64,000 nucleotides of DNA, from contig NZ_AP025507.1 in assembly GCF_024347595.1 (NCBI RefSeq), positions 930,001-994,000 of the forward strand, read 5' to 3'. The notes beneath the pieces are model-generated. The model was not told where the DNA came from. It did no database searches and worked only from the letters and a program-made list of their open reading frames with translations. The stretch is from Vibrio pomeroyi (lineage in GTDB: Bacteria > Pseudomonadota > Gammaproteobacteria > Enterobacterales > Vibrionaceae). Positions 7,938 to 16,790 of the stretch are shown piece after piece; position 1 is the first letter of the stretch; the number at the start of each line of letters is the position of its first letter. The position numbers and the translations under genes are program-made.

Positions 7938-9224
7938 ATGAATTCAAGATTATCTAAAGTAAGTATGGCGGTGATGGTGCTAGCAACCTCAATGAGCACT
8001 GCGGTATATAGCGCAAACTTCGAAGGTCCAGATTCGGTTGAAAATACAATTTCAAAGCAAAAAGATCAGCAACTGGATTGGCGTGAAAAGCTTGCTGCGG
8101 ATGGTTTTACATTTGGCGCGGATTATAACGTCTTAGGATTGACTTCTAACAATGGATCTCTGGGGAACGATGTTGATGCCTCTTCAGGTGTTGCGAGATT
8201 TTATGGCTCGTGGAATTTAGTCGGCAAAGAGACTGGCAATACTGGTGGAATAGTATGGAAAGTAGAACATCGACACGGCTATTCGGATTCAGCACCTAAA
8301 AATTTAGCCTTTATTGATGATACCGACCGACTATTTAACAACGGTACAAAAGAAGGACTGGGCTATGTGGGTATGATTGGTTCCGCCTATAGCGACCAAG
8401 GCTTCCGCGTCACCAATTTGCATTGGAAACAGAAGTTTAATGGAGGCAAAACCTCAGTTATTGCAGGTTGGCAAGATGTCACTGACTATGTGGACACATA
8501 TGCGCTAGCGAGCCCATGGTCTGGCTTCAGTAACCTTGCATTTTCAACGGGATCTGGAGCAATGGGTTTACCTGATGATGGTGTGTTAGCTCTTTCAGCA
8601 GGGCATATGCTTACAGAAAATTACTATGTGATTGCTGGTATCGCTGACGCTAACGGCAAGTCCGATGATATCTTTGATGGTTTCAATACATTATTCGACG
8701 AGAGTGAGTTTTTCACCACCCTAGAGCTAGGTTGGACTGAATCGCAGGATCAAATATTTACTGATAATTTCCACATTACCGCGTGGCGCTTTGACGGTGG
8801 CACTCGTCATAGCTTGTCGGATGCGACTGGCGGTGGTGAGTCTGGAAAGGGTATTAACTTCTCGTGGAGCCAATTTGTCACACCTCAAGTAATGCCGTTT
8901 GTGCGAGGAGGTTTCTCTGATGGTGATGTTGCTTTGTATGAACGTTCCTTGAGTGTCGGTGTTGGCTACTTTGGTTTGGGGAGAGAGAAGAATAACCTTG
9001 GTTTTGCGGTTAACTGGTCAGAAATTAATGAGTACGCGCTAAAAGGAATTTCTACGGGTTTGTATGGGAATGATGGCGAACAATTCACAGCCGAACTTTA
9101 CTACAACATGCAACTTAATGACTTTATTCAAGTAACGCCTGACATCCAGTATATCAAAGATCCTGCGTTTTCTAATGAGAGTAGCGCTTGGGTGTTCGGT
9201 ATTAGAGCGAGAGTGTTTATCTAA
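7938..9224 (+). CDS. Outer-membrane porin, carbohydrate-porin (OprB) type
   Basis: This 428-residue protein has a signal peptide (cleavage near AVYSA) and a series of amphipathic beta strands ending in the aromatic-rich strand WVFGIRARVFI, typical of an outer-membrane barrel. The strand pattern (FYGSWNL, FRVTNLHWKQKF, SVIAGWQDVTDYVDTY) resembles carbohydrate-selective OprB-family porins. It may admit sugars or other small solutes released outside the cell. It follows the DUF3299 gene by 76 bases and ends at a strong terminator, so the amidohydrolase, DUF3299 and porin genes form a plausible three-gene unit for a periplasmic uptake or hydrolysis task. The solute is unknown. Confidence 0.72.
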   Translation: MNSRLSKVSMAVMVLATSMSTAVYSANFEGPDSVENTISKQKDQQLDWREKLAADGFTFGADYNVLGLTSNNGSLGNDVDASSGVARFYGSWNLVGKETGNTGGIVWKVEHRHGYSDSAPKNLAFIDDTDRLFNNGTKEGLGYVGMIGSAYSDQGFRVTNLHWKQKFNGGKTSVIAGWQDVTDYVDTYALASPWSGFSNLAFSTGSGAMGLPDDGVLALSAGHMLTENYYVIAGIADANGKSDDIFDGFNTLFDESEFFTTLELGWTESQDQIFTDNFHITAWRFDGGTRHSLSDATGGGESGKGINFSWSQFVTPQVMPFVRGGFSDGDVALYERSLSVGVGYFGLGREKNNLGFAVNWSEINEYALKGISTGLYGNDGEQFTAELYYNMQLNDFIQVTPDIQYIKDPAFSNESSAWVFGIRARVFI

Positions 9225-9267
9225 TTCCGTTAAGTATTACCTTGTTTAGACTTAACAGCTAAACGTA

Positions 9268-9296
9268 AAAAGTGAGCCCATGTGGCTCACTTTTTT
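9268..9296 (+). terminator. Rho-independent terminator after the porin gene
   Basis: AAAAGTGAGCC pairs with its complement around CATGT and is followed by a T-run. It works in both directions and could also serve the convergent gene ending at 9333. Confidence 0.85.
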
Positions 9297-9332
9297 GTTT
9301 CTAGTTCGATTAAACCTTATATAATCGAGCAC

Positions 9333-9800
9333 TTAGGCTTTTTCGGCTTTCTGCGTGTCATCCAGTGCAAAGTAGATCTTAGAAACAATCACTTCCGCAA
9401 CCAGAATCGTAAACACCACGGCAAAGAAGGCGACCACACCGTTCCAAGGGCCTGTGAAATCGACTTTGTCACCAAATAGGATGTTGATCGCTTCTAGCAT
9501 CACGAACTTTGAACCGACCAGAATTACGTAGCTCGACAGGCCTCTGTAGATCTTAGGTGCCGTCCCCGGTTTCGATTTAAAGTAATCCGCGAGCTTATGT
9601 TCTAAGCCGATAGAGAGTTTAAGCAACAGCTGCAGCAAAATCGCGGCAGCAAATGAGATGGTGAATGACTCGATATTAACGAAGTCCCAGTATTCATCAA
9701 AAAAATTGAGAACGGTTAAATCAACGAGTACTGCGAGTGTGTAGCCGACAAAGAGTCGCTGGGGCGTATTAAATCCATATACTTTTTCAATATTGCTCAT
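9333..9800 (-). CDS. Conserved small multi-pass membrane protein, function unknown
   Basis: This 155-residue protein has about four hydrophobic segments, near residues 16-34, 48-65, 88-110 and 122-145, with a charged loop around residues 66-85 (EHKLADYFKSKPGTAPK). It is an inner-membrane protein of unknown function. A good ribosome site lies upstream of the ATG (AGGAAGTAG on the coding strand). It stands alone and is convergent with the porin gene. I do not recognise the family. Confidence 0.6.
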   Translation of the reverse strand: MSNIEKVYGFNTPQRLFVGYTLAVLVDLTVLNFFDEYWDFVNIESFTISFAAAILLQLLLKLSIGLEHKLADYFKSKPGTAPKIYRGLSSYVILVGSKFVMLEAINILFGDKVDFTGPWNGVVAFFAVVFTILVAEVIVSKIYFALDDTQKAEKA

Positions 9801-9996
9801 CTACTTCTTCCTGAGTAAAGGGTTATAAAAAACTTAGGAGATAAATATAGGATATTCAAACGCTTATTGCTCAGGATGCGAAACAGCTCTTAAAGTGCGC
9901 GTGGCGCATTATGGTAAGTATCCCGATCAAGATTGATTGAATATGAGTTCTCGGATGAGTTCTCGGCATGAACCTATGATTTAACTAGAGGTAGAT

Positions 9997-10110
9997 ATGA
10001 TTATTCACTTTAGAATCCAAGACGTAGAAGAGCTTTGGGGCTCAATAGATTTGGCGACACTCTTACAAACGGAACTGAGAGGGGTATCAACCACACTATT
10101 AACTATCTGA
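9997..10110 (+). CDS. Possible small protein (37 residues)
   Basis: A short frame starts with ATG six bases after AGAGGT and runs 37 codons (MIIHFRIQDVEELWGSIDL...). It lies in the otherwise empty 9801-10168 gap before the solitary barrel gene. The only support is the ribosome site and the sensible composition. It could also be a leader peptide or chance. Confidence 0.25.
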   Translation: MIIHFRIQDVEELWGSIDLATLLQTELRGVSTTLLTI

Positions 10111-10168
10111 TTGAAATAGTTAAATTACCAATTACACTTGAAGCATAAGTTTGAATGGAGTCAACTTA

Positions 10169-11173
10169 ATGCTTTCACCCCAATCGTTATATCCCCCTTC
10201 TATTGCTTTACTTTTAACGGGCCTTATTTGTTCCTCGGCCTATGCATCTAATGAGGCGATTCAACATCGGTTAGAAAAGATATTCGCCGTTTCAATTGCG
10301 CTTACAGACAGCGATGCCGTCTCTATTGGTTTTGTGGACTTCGATCCGAACTCGTTCATCAATTTAAACGACAGTGGGTTTGGCTCCGATAAAACCATCG
10401 ATACTCGAAGCCAAGTCAGTGTCGGCTCTATTCCTTATGCTTCCGTGATTAAAACCGATGATCCTGACCTAGATTTGATTTGGTCGGTGCGAGGCTCTTA
10501 TGCGCTCTCTGAGCAAGATATTGAGATTTCATCCGATGTCACATCAGACCGCAGAGTTAACCCCAATAAAGACTCAGTATTGGGCCTGTATGGCTTTTTC
10601 GGCGCTCAAAGCCATTTAAATCAACATTGGTCTATCGTTTATGGTTTAGGCACTCATTTGCTCTACTACCGCAATAAATACGAATATAAAAACAGCTACT
10701 CTCAAGCCTTTCAATCTCAGCTCGACGGATACGCGCTGAACACTTCGGCGTGGGCATTGGTTGGTGAGCCGTCGGTGAAACTTAAATACCTGCAGAAACA
10801 AGAGTGGGGAAGTTGGAATGTCTCATCAAGAGCGCGTTATTTCTATGGAACGGGCTGGGGCGAAGCCAATGATGGCGATATCGGCAACCCTGAAGGTTTG
10901 CGGTTTATTAACGAGATTGAATTCAGACAAAATATGGCATTGGATGCTTGGTCGTTAAAGAACCCTCAGGTTCACTATAACCTGCGAAGAATCGACGTAG
11001 CAGGGGATCTCACGGACCCACTCGATACACTCTATTACTATGAGTTTGGTGCCGGTTTAGTGTTCGATGTGCCTTACGATTCTTACTTCTTTGATAATTT
11101 CGGTGTCGGGATTAACTTCAATTACGGAAGTTCGCTCAGTGGTGGCAGTTTGCTCTTCTTACTCAATAATTAG
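10169..11173 (+). CDS. Solitary outer-membrane autotransporter-like beta-barrel protein
   Basis: The product is about 334 residues with a signal peptide ending near SSAYA. Most of the rest reads as alternating beta strands with aromatic ends (LDLIWSVRGSYAL, SIVYGLGTHLLYYRNKYEY, WNVSSRARYFYGTGWG, YYYEFGAGLVFDVPYDSYFF, FGVGINFNYGSSL). This agrees with the solitary outer-membrane autotransporter barrel family (Omp_AT) known from Vibrio; no passenger domain is present. I chose the ATG at 10169, eight bases after GGAG, over the in-frame TTG at 10151. Its role is unknown. A diguanylate cyclase gene follows after 118 bases. Confidence 0.68.
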   Translation: MLSPQSLYPPSIALLLTGLICSSAYASNEAIQHRLEKIFAVSIALTDSDAVSIGFVDFDPNSFINLNDSGFGSDKTIDTRSQVSVGSIPYASVIKTDDPDLDLIWSVRGSYALSEQDIEISSDVTSDRRVNPNKDSVLGLYGFFGAQSHLNQHWSIVYGLGTHLLYYRNKYEYKNSYSQAFQSQLDGYALNTSAWALVGEPSVKLKYLQKQEWGSWNVSSRARYFYGTGWGEANDGDIGNPEGLRFINEIEFRQNMALDAWSLKNPQVHYNLRRIDVAGDLTDPLDTLYYYEFGAGLVFDVPYDSYFFDNFGVGINFNYGSSLSGGSLLFLLNN

Positions 11174-11291
11174 CATAAGTTGTTGATCTTCAAAGCACTC
11201 ATATAATTTGAATTTGTATGTGTCGTAAAATGGTAAATATTGTTTATAAAACTTAGTCATCATAGCGCTCTGTCCATCACCCGAGCACATT

Positions 11292-12353
11292 ATGAACAAG
11301 TTGAATTTTGACCGCAGAGCCCCGTTATACGTGGTGTCTGCACTTGTCCTAAATACGTTGGTTAGCTTGTGGTTGCTGAGCATTGCTTCTACCGCAGCTA
11401 TGGTTTTTTCTGTGTGCGCGTTGTTCCTTCTTAGCACACTGATCACCGCACGCCTGTATCGACACGAAATGACTCAGAGCCAAAACAGCTTGTCTGAGGC
11501 GATCATTGATGGTGTTGCCGGATTTATTATCCTCGATAATCAATTAAGAATAATTCAGGTTAATCAACAGTTCTCTAGAGTCTCTGGTTATGCGTTCGAC
11601 CAAGTCGAAGCCCGTCCTATTTCAGACCTCTGCTTTATGAACAACAGTGGCTTGATATCGACCATTGCCATTTCGCTTAAACAAAATCACAGATGGAAAG
11701 GTGAGTTAAGTGGTGTCAGCCGACTTGGTGAACATTTTACGGTCAACGTGGTTGTCGAAAAGCTTACCGAGTTATTGCCGCATAACGAAAAGTACGTGGT
11801 CACTTTTACTGATATCAGCCGACGTAAGATCTTAGAGCGTCGATTAAGAATGCTGGTGGAAACAGACTCGCTAACAGGCTGTTGGAACCGACGCCGTTTC
11901 GACAAAGATCTCAACCATTATTCAAACCTCGCGGAGCGTTACGGTTACACGCATTCTTGTCTCGCGCTGATCGACTTGGACCATTTTAAATCCATTAACG
12001 ATAACCATGGCCATGACCAAGGTGACGCGGCACTCAAAGAGGTTGCAGAACTATCGAGAAGCAACAGTCGTGATACTGACATCGTGGCTCGTGTTGGTGG
12101 TGAAGAGTTTGCCATCTTAATGCCAGAAACCAACTTGGCCGATGCGTTTGAAGCCATGTATCGATTGAAAGAAGTGATTACTAAAGGCACGACCTTGAAC
12201 CTAACTGTGAGCAGTGGTGTGTCTGAGATACAGGCGCAAGCTGAAGCGACCTATCGCAGTGCGGACAGGGCGCTTTATCGTGCAAAAGGGAATGGTCGAA
12301 ACCGGGTGTGTAGCTCGAGCTCAGGCATTCCAGCTCCGATTGTGCTTGGTTAA
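11292..12353 (+). CDS. Membrane diguanylate cyclase (PAS-GGDEF)
   Basis: This 353-residue signalling enzyme should make cyclic-di-GMP from two GTP. Two N-terminal membrane helices (residues 11-53) are followed by a PAS sensor domain (about 65-175, LSEAIIDGVAGFIILDNQLRI onward) and a GGDEF domain (about 185-345). The active-site motif is RVGGEEF, and the catalytic helix reads DSLTGCWNRRRF. RDTD sits exactly five residues before GGEEF, so the inhibitory I-site (RxxD) is intact and product feedback is expected. It would raise c-di-GMP and favour attachment. The signal sensed by PAS is unknown. Confidence 0.93.
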   Translation: MNKLNFDRRAPLYVVSALVLNTLVSLWLLSIASTAAMVFSVCALFLLSTLITARLYRHEMTQSQNSLSEAIIDGVAGFIILDNQLRIIQVNQQFSRVSGYAFDQVEARPISDLCFMNNSGLISTIAISLKQNHRWKGELSGVSRLGEHFTVNVVVEKLTELLPHNEKYVVTFTDISRRKILERRLRMLVETDSLTGCWNRRRFDKDLNHYSNLAERYGYTHSCLALIDLDHFKSINDNHGHDQGDAALKEVAELSRSNSRDTDIVARVGGEEFAILMPETNLADAFEAMYRLKEVITKGTTLNLTVSSGVSEIQAQAEATYRSADRALYRAKGNGRNRVCSSSSGIPAPIVLG

Positions 12354-12381
12354 TCTATTTAGCTAACGTACTTAACGATGC

Positions 12382-13377
12382 CTAAGCCGATATCGAGCGT
12401 TGGTAAATCTTCGGTGTAAGACCAGACACACGTTTAAAGGCTCTAGAGAAATGCGAGATGTTGGTGTAACCCAGTTGGCTAGAGATGTAAGTCAGCGTAT
12501 GGCCTTCTTCCATTAGCTCACAGGCTACTGAAAACATCAGGTTCTCTTTGATTTTTCGGTAGGTGGTGTTTTCGTTTTTAAGCTTACGTTGAAACGTTCT
12601 TACCGAGAAATTAAGCAGCTCTGCGGCTTCTTCAAGTGAGAGGTCTTGCTCTTTCATGTAAGGCTTGAGTAACTCGTAAACACTGTCGGTAAAGCTGGTG
12701 TGCCACTCAATGATCGCGGGCTTATTGCTTAAGTCTTTGGCGGTGAGGCGAATGGGAAGCTGTAGGATCTCATCAGGGATCATCACGGCGGTTGAACTGT
12801 GGTCGATGAACAGTTGGCAATTGCTTGGAACCAGCGTTTTGACGATGTCGGTGTCATGTCCTTGCAAACGAATCTTGGTAGGTTGCCAAGGTGAGTGAGA
12901 CAGAATTGTGATCAGCTCAATGATGTAGGTGATCGCAAACACCTCGCCCCATTGGAACATCGATGAGGGCTCATCAGGCGATGTACGGCAAAACCAGCTT
13001 TGGCCATGCTCAACAACGAAATCGACACTACTGCCTGGTGAATCATAAGAGAAGATCGTGTTGATGTGTTTTAACGAGTCGCCAATGGTTTCGAACTCGG
13101 TAAATTGATGCAAGACGTATGGGATGATTCTTCTTCTAAACGCTAGGCCAAGCACATCCGTAAATCGGGAAACGCCCAATTGTGATGAGGTCAGATAAAT
13201 CAATCGTTTGATGGATTCCGACGGCACGAAGTCACTTTCTGACTCAATAAGATCGGGTGGTAGACCCGAGTCTTCGAGCAGTTTGTGTAGGTCTAATCCA
13301 TAGTCAGTAAAAATTTGGACTAAGATCTTGGCGTAACTGGTTTGTATAACGGGTACTTGATAAGAGCTGTTGGCCAT
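12382..13377 (-). CDS. AraC-family regulator, divergent from the HlyD/DUF2955 operon
   Basis: This 331-residue regulator has a 220-residue N-terminal effector domain and a C-terminal AraC double helix-turn-helix (LSLEEAAELLNFSVRTFQRKL, then LTYISSQLGYTNISHFSRAFKR and LTPKIYQRS). The ATG at 13377 follows an AAGGAT ribosome site; a TTG six bases earlier is less likely. It is divergent from the transport operon starting at 13536 and is its most likely regulator. It is paralogous to the AraC protein at 4464: both share W-Q/K-P-T/S and IPDEI/IPEEI blocks in the effector domain. Confidence 0.87.
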   Translation of the reverse strand: MANSSYQVPVIQTSYAKILVQIFTDYGLDLHKLLEDSGLPPDLIESESDFVPSESIKRLIYLTSSQLGVSRFTDVLGLAFRRRIIPYVLHQFTEFETIGDSLKHINTIFSYDSPGSSVDFVVEHGQSWFCRTSPDEPSSMFQWGEVFAITYIIELITILSHSPWQPTKIRLQGHDTDIVKTLVPSNCQLFIDHSSTAVMIPDEILQLPIRLTAKDLSNKPAIIEWHTSFTDSVYELLKPYMKEQDLSLEEAAELLNFSVRTFQRKLKNENTTYRKIKENLMFSVACELMEEGHTLTYISSQLGYTNISHFSRAFKRVSGLTPKIYQRSISA

Positions 13378-13535
13378 GATCAATCAATCCTTGTGCATTG
13401 ATACATAATTGGACGTGCATATCATTTACGACACTTTGTTTAGTAAATCTAACCCTATTTACTTGAGTTTTCCATGGTCAGGTTTATTTTTAAGATATTA
13501 ATTTTGTTGATGTTAGTTATTGAGAAGGGAGTTCC

Positions 13536-14657
13536 ATGTCTGAAGTTAAAGGGAACAAGCAAGACGACAATGAAGAAAGTAGCCAACCAGAGAATGGCAA
13601 GGATAAGGTAAGAAAGGTAACCAACTACCTACTTGGGTTTGTGGCATTCACGCTGCTGTTCAGTATTGTTGCTGATCGAATTATACCCATCACTGATAAT
13701 GCCCGCGTGAAGGGTTACATCGTTCCTATCAAGCCTGAAGTGTCAGGCAAAGTGCTTGATATCTTAGTTAAGCCGAATCAATTGGTTAATCAAGGCGATA
13801 CACTCGCGATTCTTGACGAATCTGATTACCGAATTGCTGTGCAACAAGCCGAGCAAAATCTTGAGATTGCCGGGCAAAATGTTGGAGCTCAAACTGCAAA
13901 CATCGCTTCTGCACAAGCCAAATTAACTTCCGCTCTGGTTGAGAAACAAAACACTCAGCTTCAAGCGAAACGTGTACTGGAAATGGCTGAAAAAGGCGTG
14001 ATGTCTAAATCGGACGCTGATGAGGCTCGAGCTGCATTAGCCACTTCTCGTGCTGGTGTGACTAACGCTGAAGCGGATTTGGAGCGTGCCAAGCAACAGA
14101 TGGGTAAAGAGGGTGAAGAGAACAGCCAAGTGAAGGCAGCCTTATTGGCGTTGGAACAGGCTCAGCTAAACCTTGAACGTACCGTTATCAAAGCACCGAC
14201 TCAAGGTGGTGTGTCTAACTTTAGCCTTTCTGAAGGTTTCTATGCTTCTGCAGGGCAAGCGATCATGACGTTTGTATCCACAGAAGACATTTGGATTGAA
14301 GCTTACTATCGTGAAAACAGCTTAGGTAACGTCGCGGTGGGTGATGAAGTCGAAGTCGCTCTAGATTTTGCTCCGGGTCAGATTGTCAAAGGCCGTGTGA
14401 GCAGCATCGATTGGGGTGTGGATTGGGGACAGAACGATCAAGCGGGTAAGCTTGCTCAAGCTAGCCAACAAACGGGCTGGTTACGTCAAACTCAAATGCT
14501 GCCAATCACCATCGAATTTGAGCGTGACACCATGCAAGGCATGTTACGTGTCGGTGGTCAGGCTGATGTGATTGTTTATAGCGGCGATAACTTTGTTTTC
14601 AATGCGATAGGCAAGCTTTGGATTCGATTTATTAGCGTATTGTCTTATGTCCGATAA
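13536..14657 (+). CDS. HlyD/EmrA-type membrane fusion (periplasmic adaptor) protein
   Basis: This 373-residue adaptor has one N-terminal membrane anchor at about residues 29-49, then a biotinyl-lipoyl-like half (TDNARVKGYIVPIKPEVSG onward, about 60-110). A long coiled-coil hairpin (about 100-210), the second lipoyl half (APTQGGVSNFSLSEGFYASAG) and a beta-barrel domain follow. Such proteins bridge an inner-membrane pump to the outer membrane and help to export drugs or organic acids. It starts 27 bases after a GAGAAGGGAG ribosome site area and overlaps the DUF2955 gene by 11 bases, so the two are translationally coupled. No outer-membrane channel gene is present here. Confidence 0.9.
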   Translation: MSEVKGNKQDDNEESSQPENGKDKVRKVTNYLLGFVAFTLLFSIVADRIIPITDNARVKGYIVPIKPEVSGKVLDILVKPNQLVNQGDTLAILDESDYRIAVQQAEQNLEIAGQNVGAQTANIASAQAKLTSALVEKQNTQLQAKRVLEMAEKGVMSKSDADEARAALATSRAGVTNAEADLERAKQQMGKEGEENSQVKAALLALEQAQLNLERTVIKAPTQGGVSNFSLSEGFYASAGQAIMTFVSTEDIWIEAYYRENSLGNVAVGDEVEVALDFAPGQIVKGRVSSIDWGVDWGQNDQAGKLAQASQQTGWLRQTQMLPITIEFERDTMQGMLRVGGQADVIVYSGDNFVFNAIGKLWIRFISVLSYVR

Positions 14658-15666
14658 GCCCGTACTCGACCAACAAACACAGCAACGGATCCTGCGGTAT
14701 ACCGTTGGGGTCACGTTGGCTGTATTTTTGGCGGCATGGATTAACTGGCCACTTGCGTTTGTTGCACCAGTGTTCACCGCTAAGTTCTTAATCGATAAAC
14801 CTAATCTGCACAAAGAAACGGTCTATGAGCTATTGTTGGCGGTGGTTGCCACCATGGCGTTAGGTTTGTTGCTGTCTCGTGGTATTACCCATTATCCCAT
14901 CCCGTTGCTGGTTTTAGTGGGGCTGATGATGCTGTGGGGTTATTACCTGTTTGTCGATCCAAAGTGGAATCTGTTCGCTACCATACTGCTGATTGCTGTG
15001 TTGATGCTGCCATTCATGGCCATTGATAATCCGGGTGTTTCGGTGTTGTTGGCATCTGGTTTGGCAACATCGGGCGTAGTTTCGGTGATGATCTTTGCCT
15101 TAGTGCATGTGTTCTTTCCTGAACCCAAATCGGAGTTTTCAGGTTTCGCGGCTGCGCCACTCGAAAAGAAACAACGTTGGTATGCGGCCTTTAGAGCGAT
15201 GATTATCTCGTATCCTGTGGTGTGCTTTTTCTTTATCTTTCAGATATCTGAAGCACTGCTAACCATGATGTTTATCGCGTTGTTGTCGTTAATGATTACC
15301 TCAGAAAAATCCGTAAAGCTGAGCGCATTTCTTGTGATCAGTAATGGTATTGGAGGCTTGTTGGCGATTGCTGCTTTTTCAATCCTTTCTATTGTTCCCA
15401 ATATTGTCTTCTATTCTTTATTTATAGGACTTATTGCCATTCTCATGGCTACTAAGATCTATACCGTTCCAGAAAAAGCACCGATTTTCGCCACTGCATT
15501 CAGTACTTTATTGGTACTCGTAGGAAGCACATTGATGAGCTCAGGCGATATCGACAGCAACACGTTCATACGTATATTCCAATTAGTGTTAATTGGAGTT
15601 TATATGATTTTGGCTTCACTCTTCCTTGAAACCAGGAATTGGAAGTTTCTACAAAATCAGCCCTAA
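14647..15666 (+). CDS. DUF2955 multi-pass membrane protein (FUSC-like pump partner)
   Basis: This 339-residue inner-membrane protein has about ten hydrophobic segments in two clusters, split by a hydrophilic loop near residues 160-175 (PKSEFSGFAAAPLEKKQR). The pattern fits DUF2955, a family related to the FUSC/aromatic-acid exporter group and usually encoded next to an HlyD-type adaptor. It probably acts with the preceding adaptor as a two-part exporter. Its start lies inside the adaptor's last codons. The substrate is unknown. Confidence 0.82.
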   Translation: MSDKPVLDQQTQQRILRYTVGVTLAVFLAAWINWPLAFVAPVFTAKFLIDKPNLHKETVYELLLAVVATMALGLLLSRGITHYPIPLLVLVGLMMLWGYYLFVDPKWNLFATILLIAVLMLPFMAIDNPGVSVLLASGLATSGVVSVMIFALVHVFFPEPKSEFSGFAAAPLEKKQRWYAAFRAMIISYPVVCFFFIFQISEALLTMMFIALLSLMITSEKSVKLSAFLVISNGIGGLLAIAAFSILSIVPNIVFYSLFIGLIAILMATKIYTVPEKAPIFATAFSTLLVLVGSTLMSSGDIDSNTFIRIFQLVLIGVYMILASLFLETRNWKFLQNQP

Positions 15667-15689
15667 TTTTGCCCTAACAAGGATGTCTC

Positions 15690-16790
15690 ATGAAGTTAAC
15701 CGATGATTTTTCAAAACAGGCGATTGATGCCGCAATAAAAATTGCAGCCATTGCCATGCTCGTCTATTGGTGTTTTTCAATTCTACGCCCATTCATTCTG
15801 TTGGTAGTGTGGGGCGCGATCATTGCGACTGCGCTATACCCAGTGGCAGTGGCGATTTCAAATAAAACCGGGATGTCGAAAGGCAAAGCCAGTGCATTAC
15901 TGAGCTTTATTGGTGTGTTATTGCTACTGATTCCGTTGGTGGCGCTTTCATCTGGTATTTATACCAGTGCATCGGACCTAATGACTGGGCTACAAGATGG
16001 CACTTTGTCTCTGCCTAAACCGAAAGAATCTTTGCAAGACATTCCGTTGATTGGTGAAAAAGTCTATGCGGCCTTGGTTCACGCTTCGTCCAACATAGAA
16101 AGTGTGTTCATCAAATATGCGGAAGAGCTGAAGATATTCGCGACTAAAGCAGCGTCGGTTCTGGGTTCATTGGGCGGTGGTTTCATTCAATTTATCATCT
16201 CAACCATCATTGCTGGTGCGTTCATGAGTAATGCCGATAAATGCCAAACGGGTGTGACTCACTTGGTAGCACGCTTAACAGACGGCAAAGGTGAAGAACT
16301 GGTACAGCTTTCTAAATCAACCGTTCGTAGTGTTGTACAAGGTGTGATTGGTGTCGCTGTGATTCAATCAATGATGTCGGCAATTGGTTTGGTGATTGCG
16401 GGCGTGCCTGCTGCTGCGTTTTGGGCGTTGGCGGTATTGTTAATTGCAATCATCCAACTTCCACCTATTCTTGCTCTGTTACCAGCCATTATCTACATGT
16501 TCAGTGTTGAATCGACGCTGGCGGCAAGTTTGTTCTTAGTGTGGTGTATTTTGGTGAGTGGTAGTGACGCTATCTTGAAGCCTGTACTACTAAGCCGCGG
16601 CTCTCATATTCCAATGTTGGTTATTTTATTGGGTGCGTTAGGTGGAATGGCGATGTCAGGCATTGTCGGCTTGTTTGTTGGTGCTGTGATTCTGAGTTTA
16701 ACCTATGAGCTGATGATGGCGTGGCTTGGGCTTGAAGATAAAAAACAAGAAGAAGCTGAGACAAACAAAGCAGAGACAGAGGAGAAATAG
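15690..16790 (+). CDS. AI-2E family transporter (PerM/UPF0118)
   Basis: This 366-residue inner-membrane protein has the AI-2E/PerM layout: two or three N-terminal membrane helices, a long segment with an amphipathic region (about residues 95-150), then five further helices with the conserved glycine-rich blocks (QGVIGVAVIQSMMSAIGLVIAGVP and the PPILALLPAIIYMF hairpin). Members include the AI-2 exporter TqsA and proton/sodium antiporters, so AI-2 transport should not be assumed. The C-terminus is a charged tail rich in Glu and Lys. It lies 23 bases after the DUF2955 gene, and the next gene starts at its stop codon. Confidence 0.87.
   Translation: MKLTDDFSKQAIDAAIKIAAIAMLVYWCFSILRPFILLVVWGAIIATALYPVAVAISNKTGMSKGKASALLSFIGVLLLLIPLVALSSGIYTSASDLMTGLQDGTLSLPKPKESLQDIPLIGEKVYAALVHASSNIESVFIKYAEELKIFATKAASVLGSLGGGFIQFIISTIIAGAFMSNADKCQTGVTHLVARLTDGKGEELVQLSKSTVRSVVQGVIGVAVIQSMMSAIGLVIAGVPAAAFWALAVLLIAIIQLPPILALLPAIIYMFSVESTLAASLFLVWCILVSGSDAILKPVLLSRGSHIPMLVILLGALGGMAMSGIVGLFVGAVILSLTYELMMAWLGLEDKKQEEAETNKAETEEK

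Noticed and set aside
15690..16790. AI-2 quorum-signal exporter
   Set aside because: The family name reflects one member; many relatives are ion antiporters and nothing here points to AI-2.
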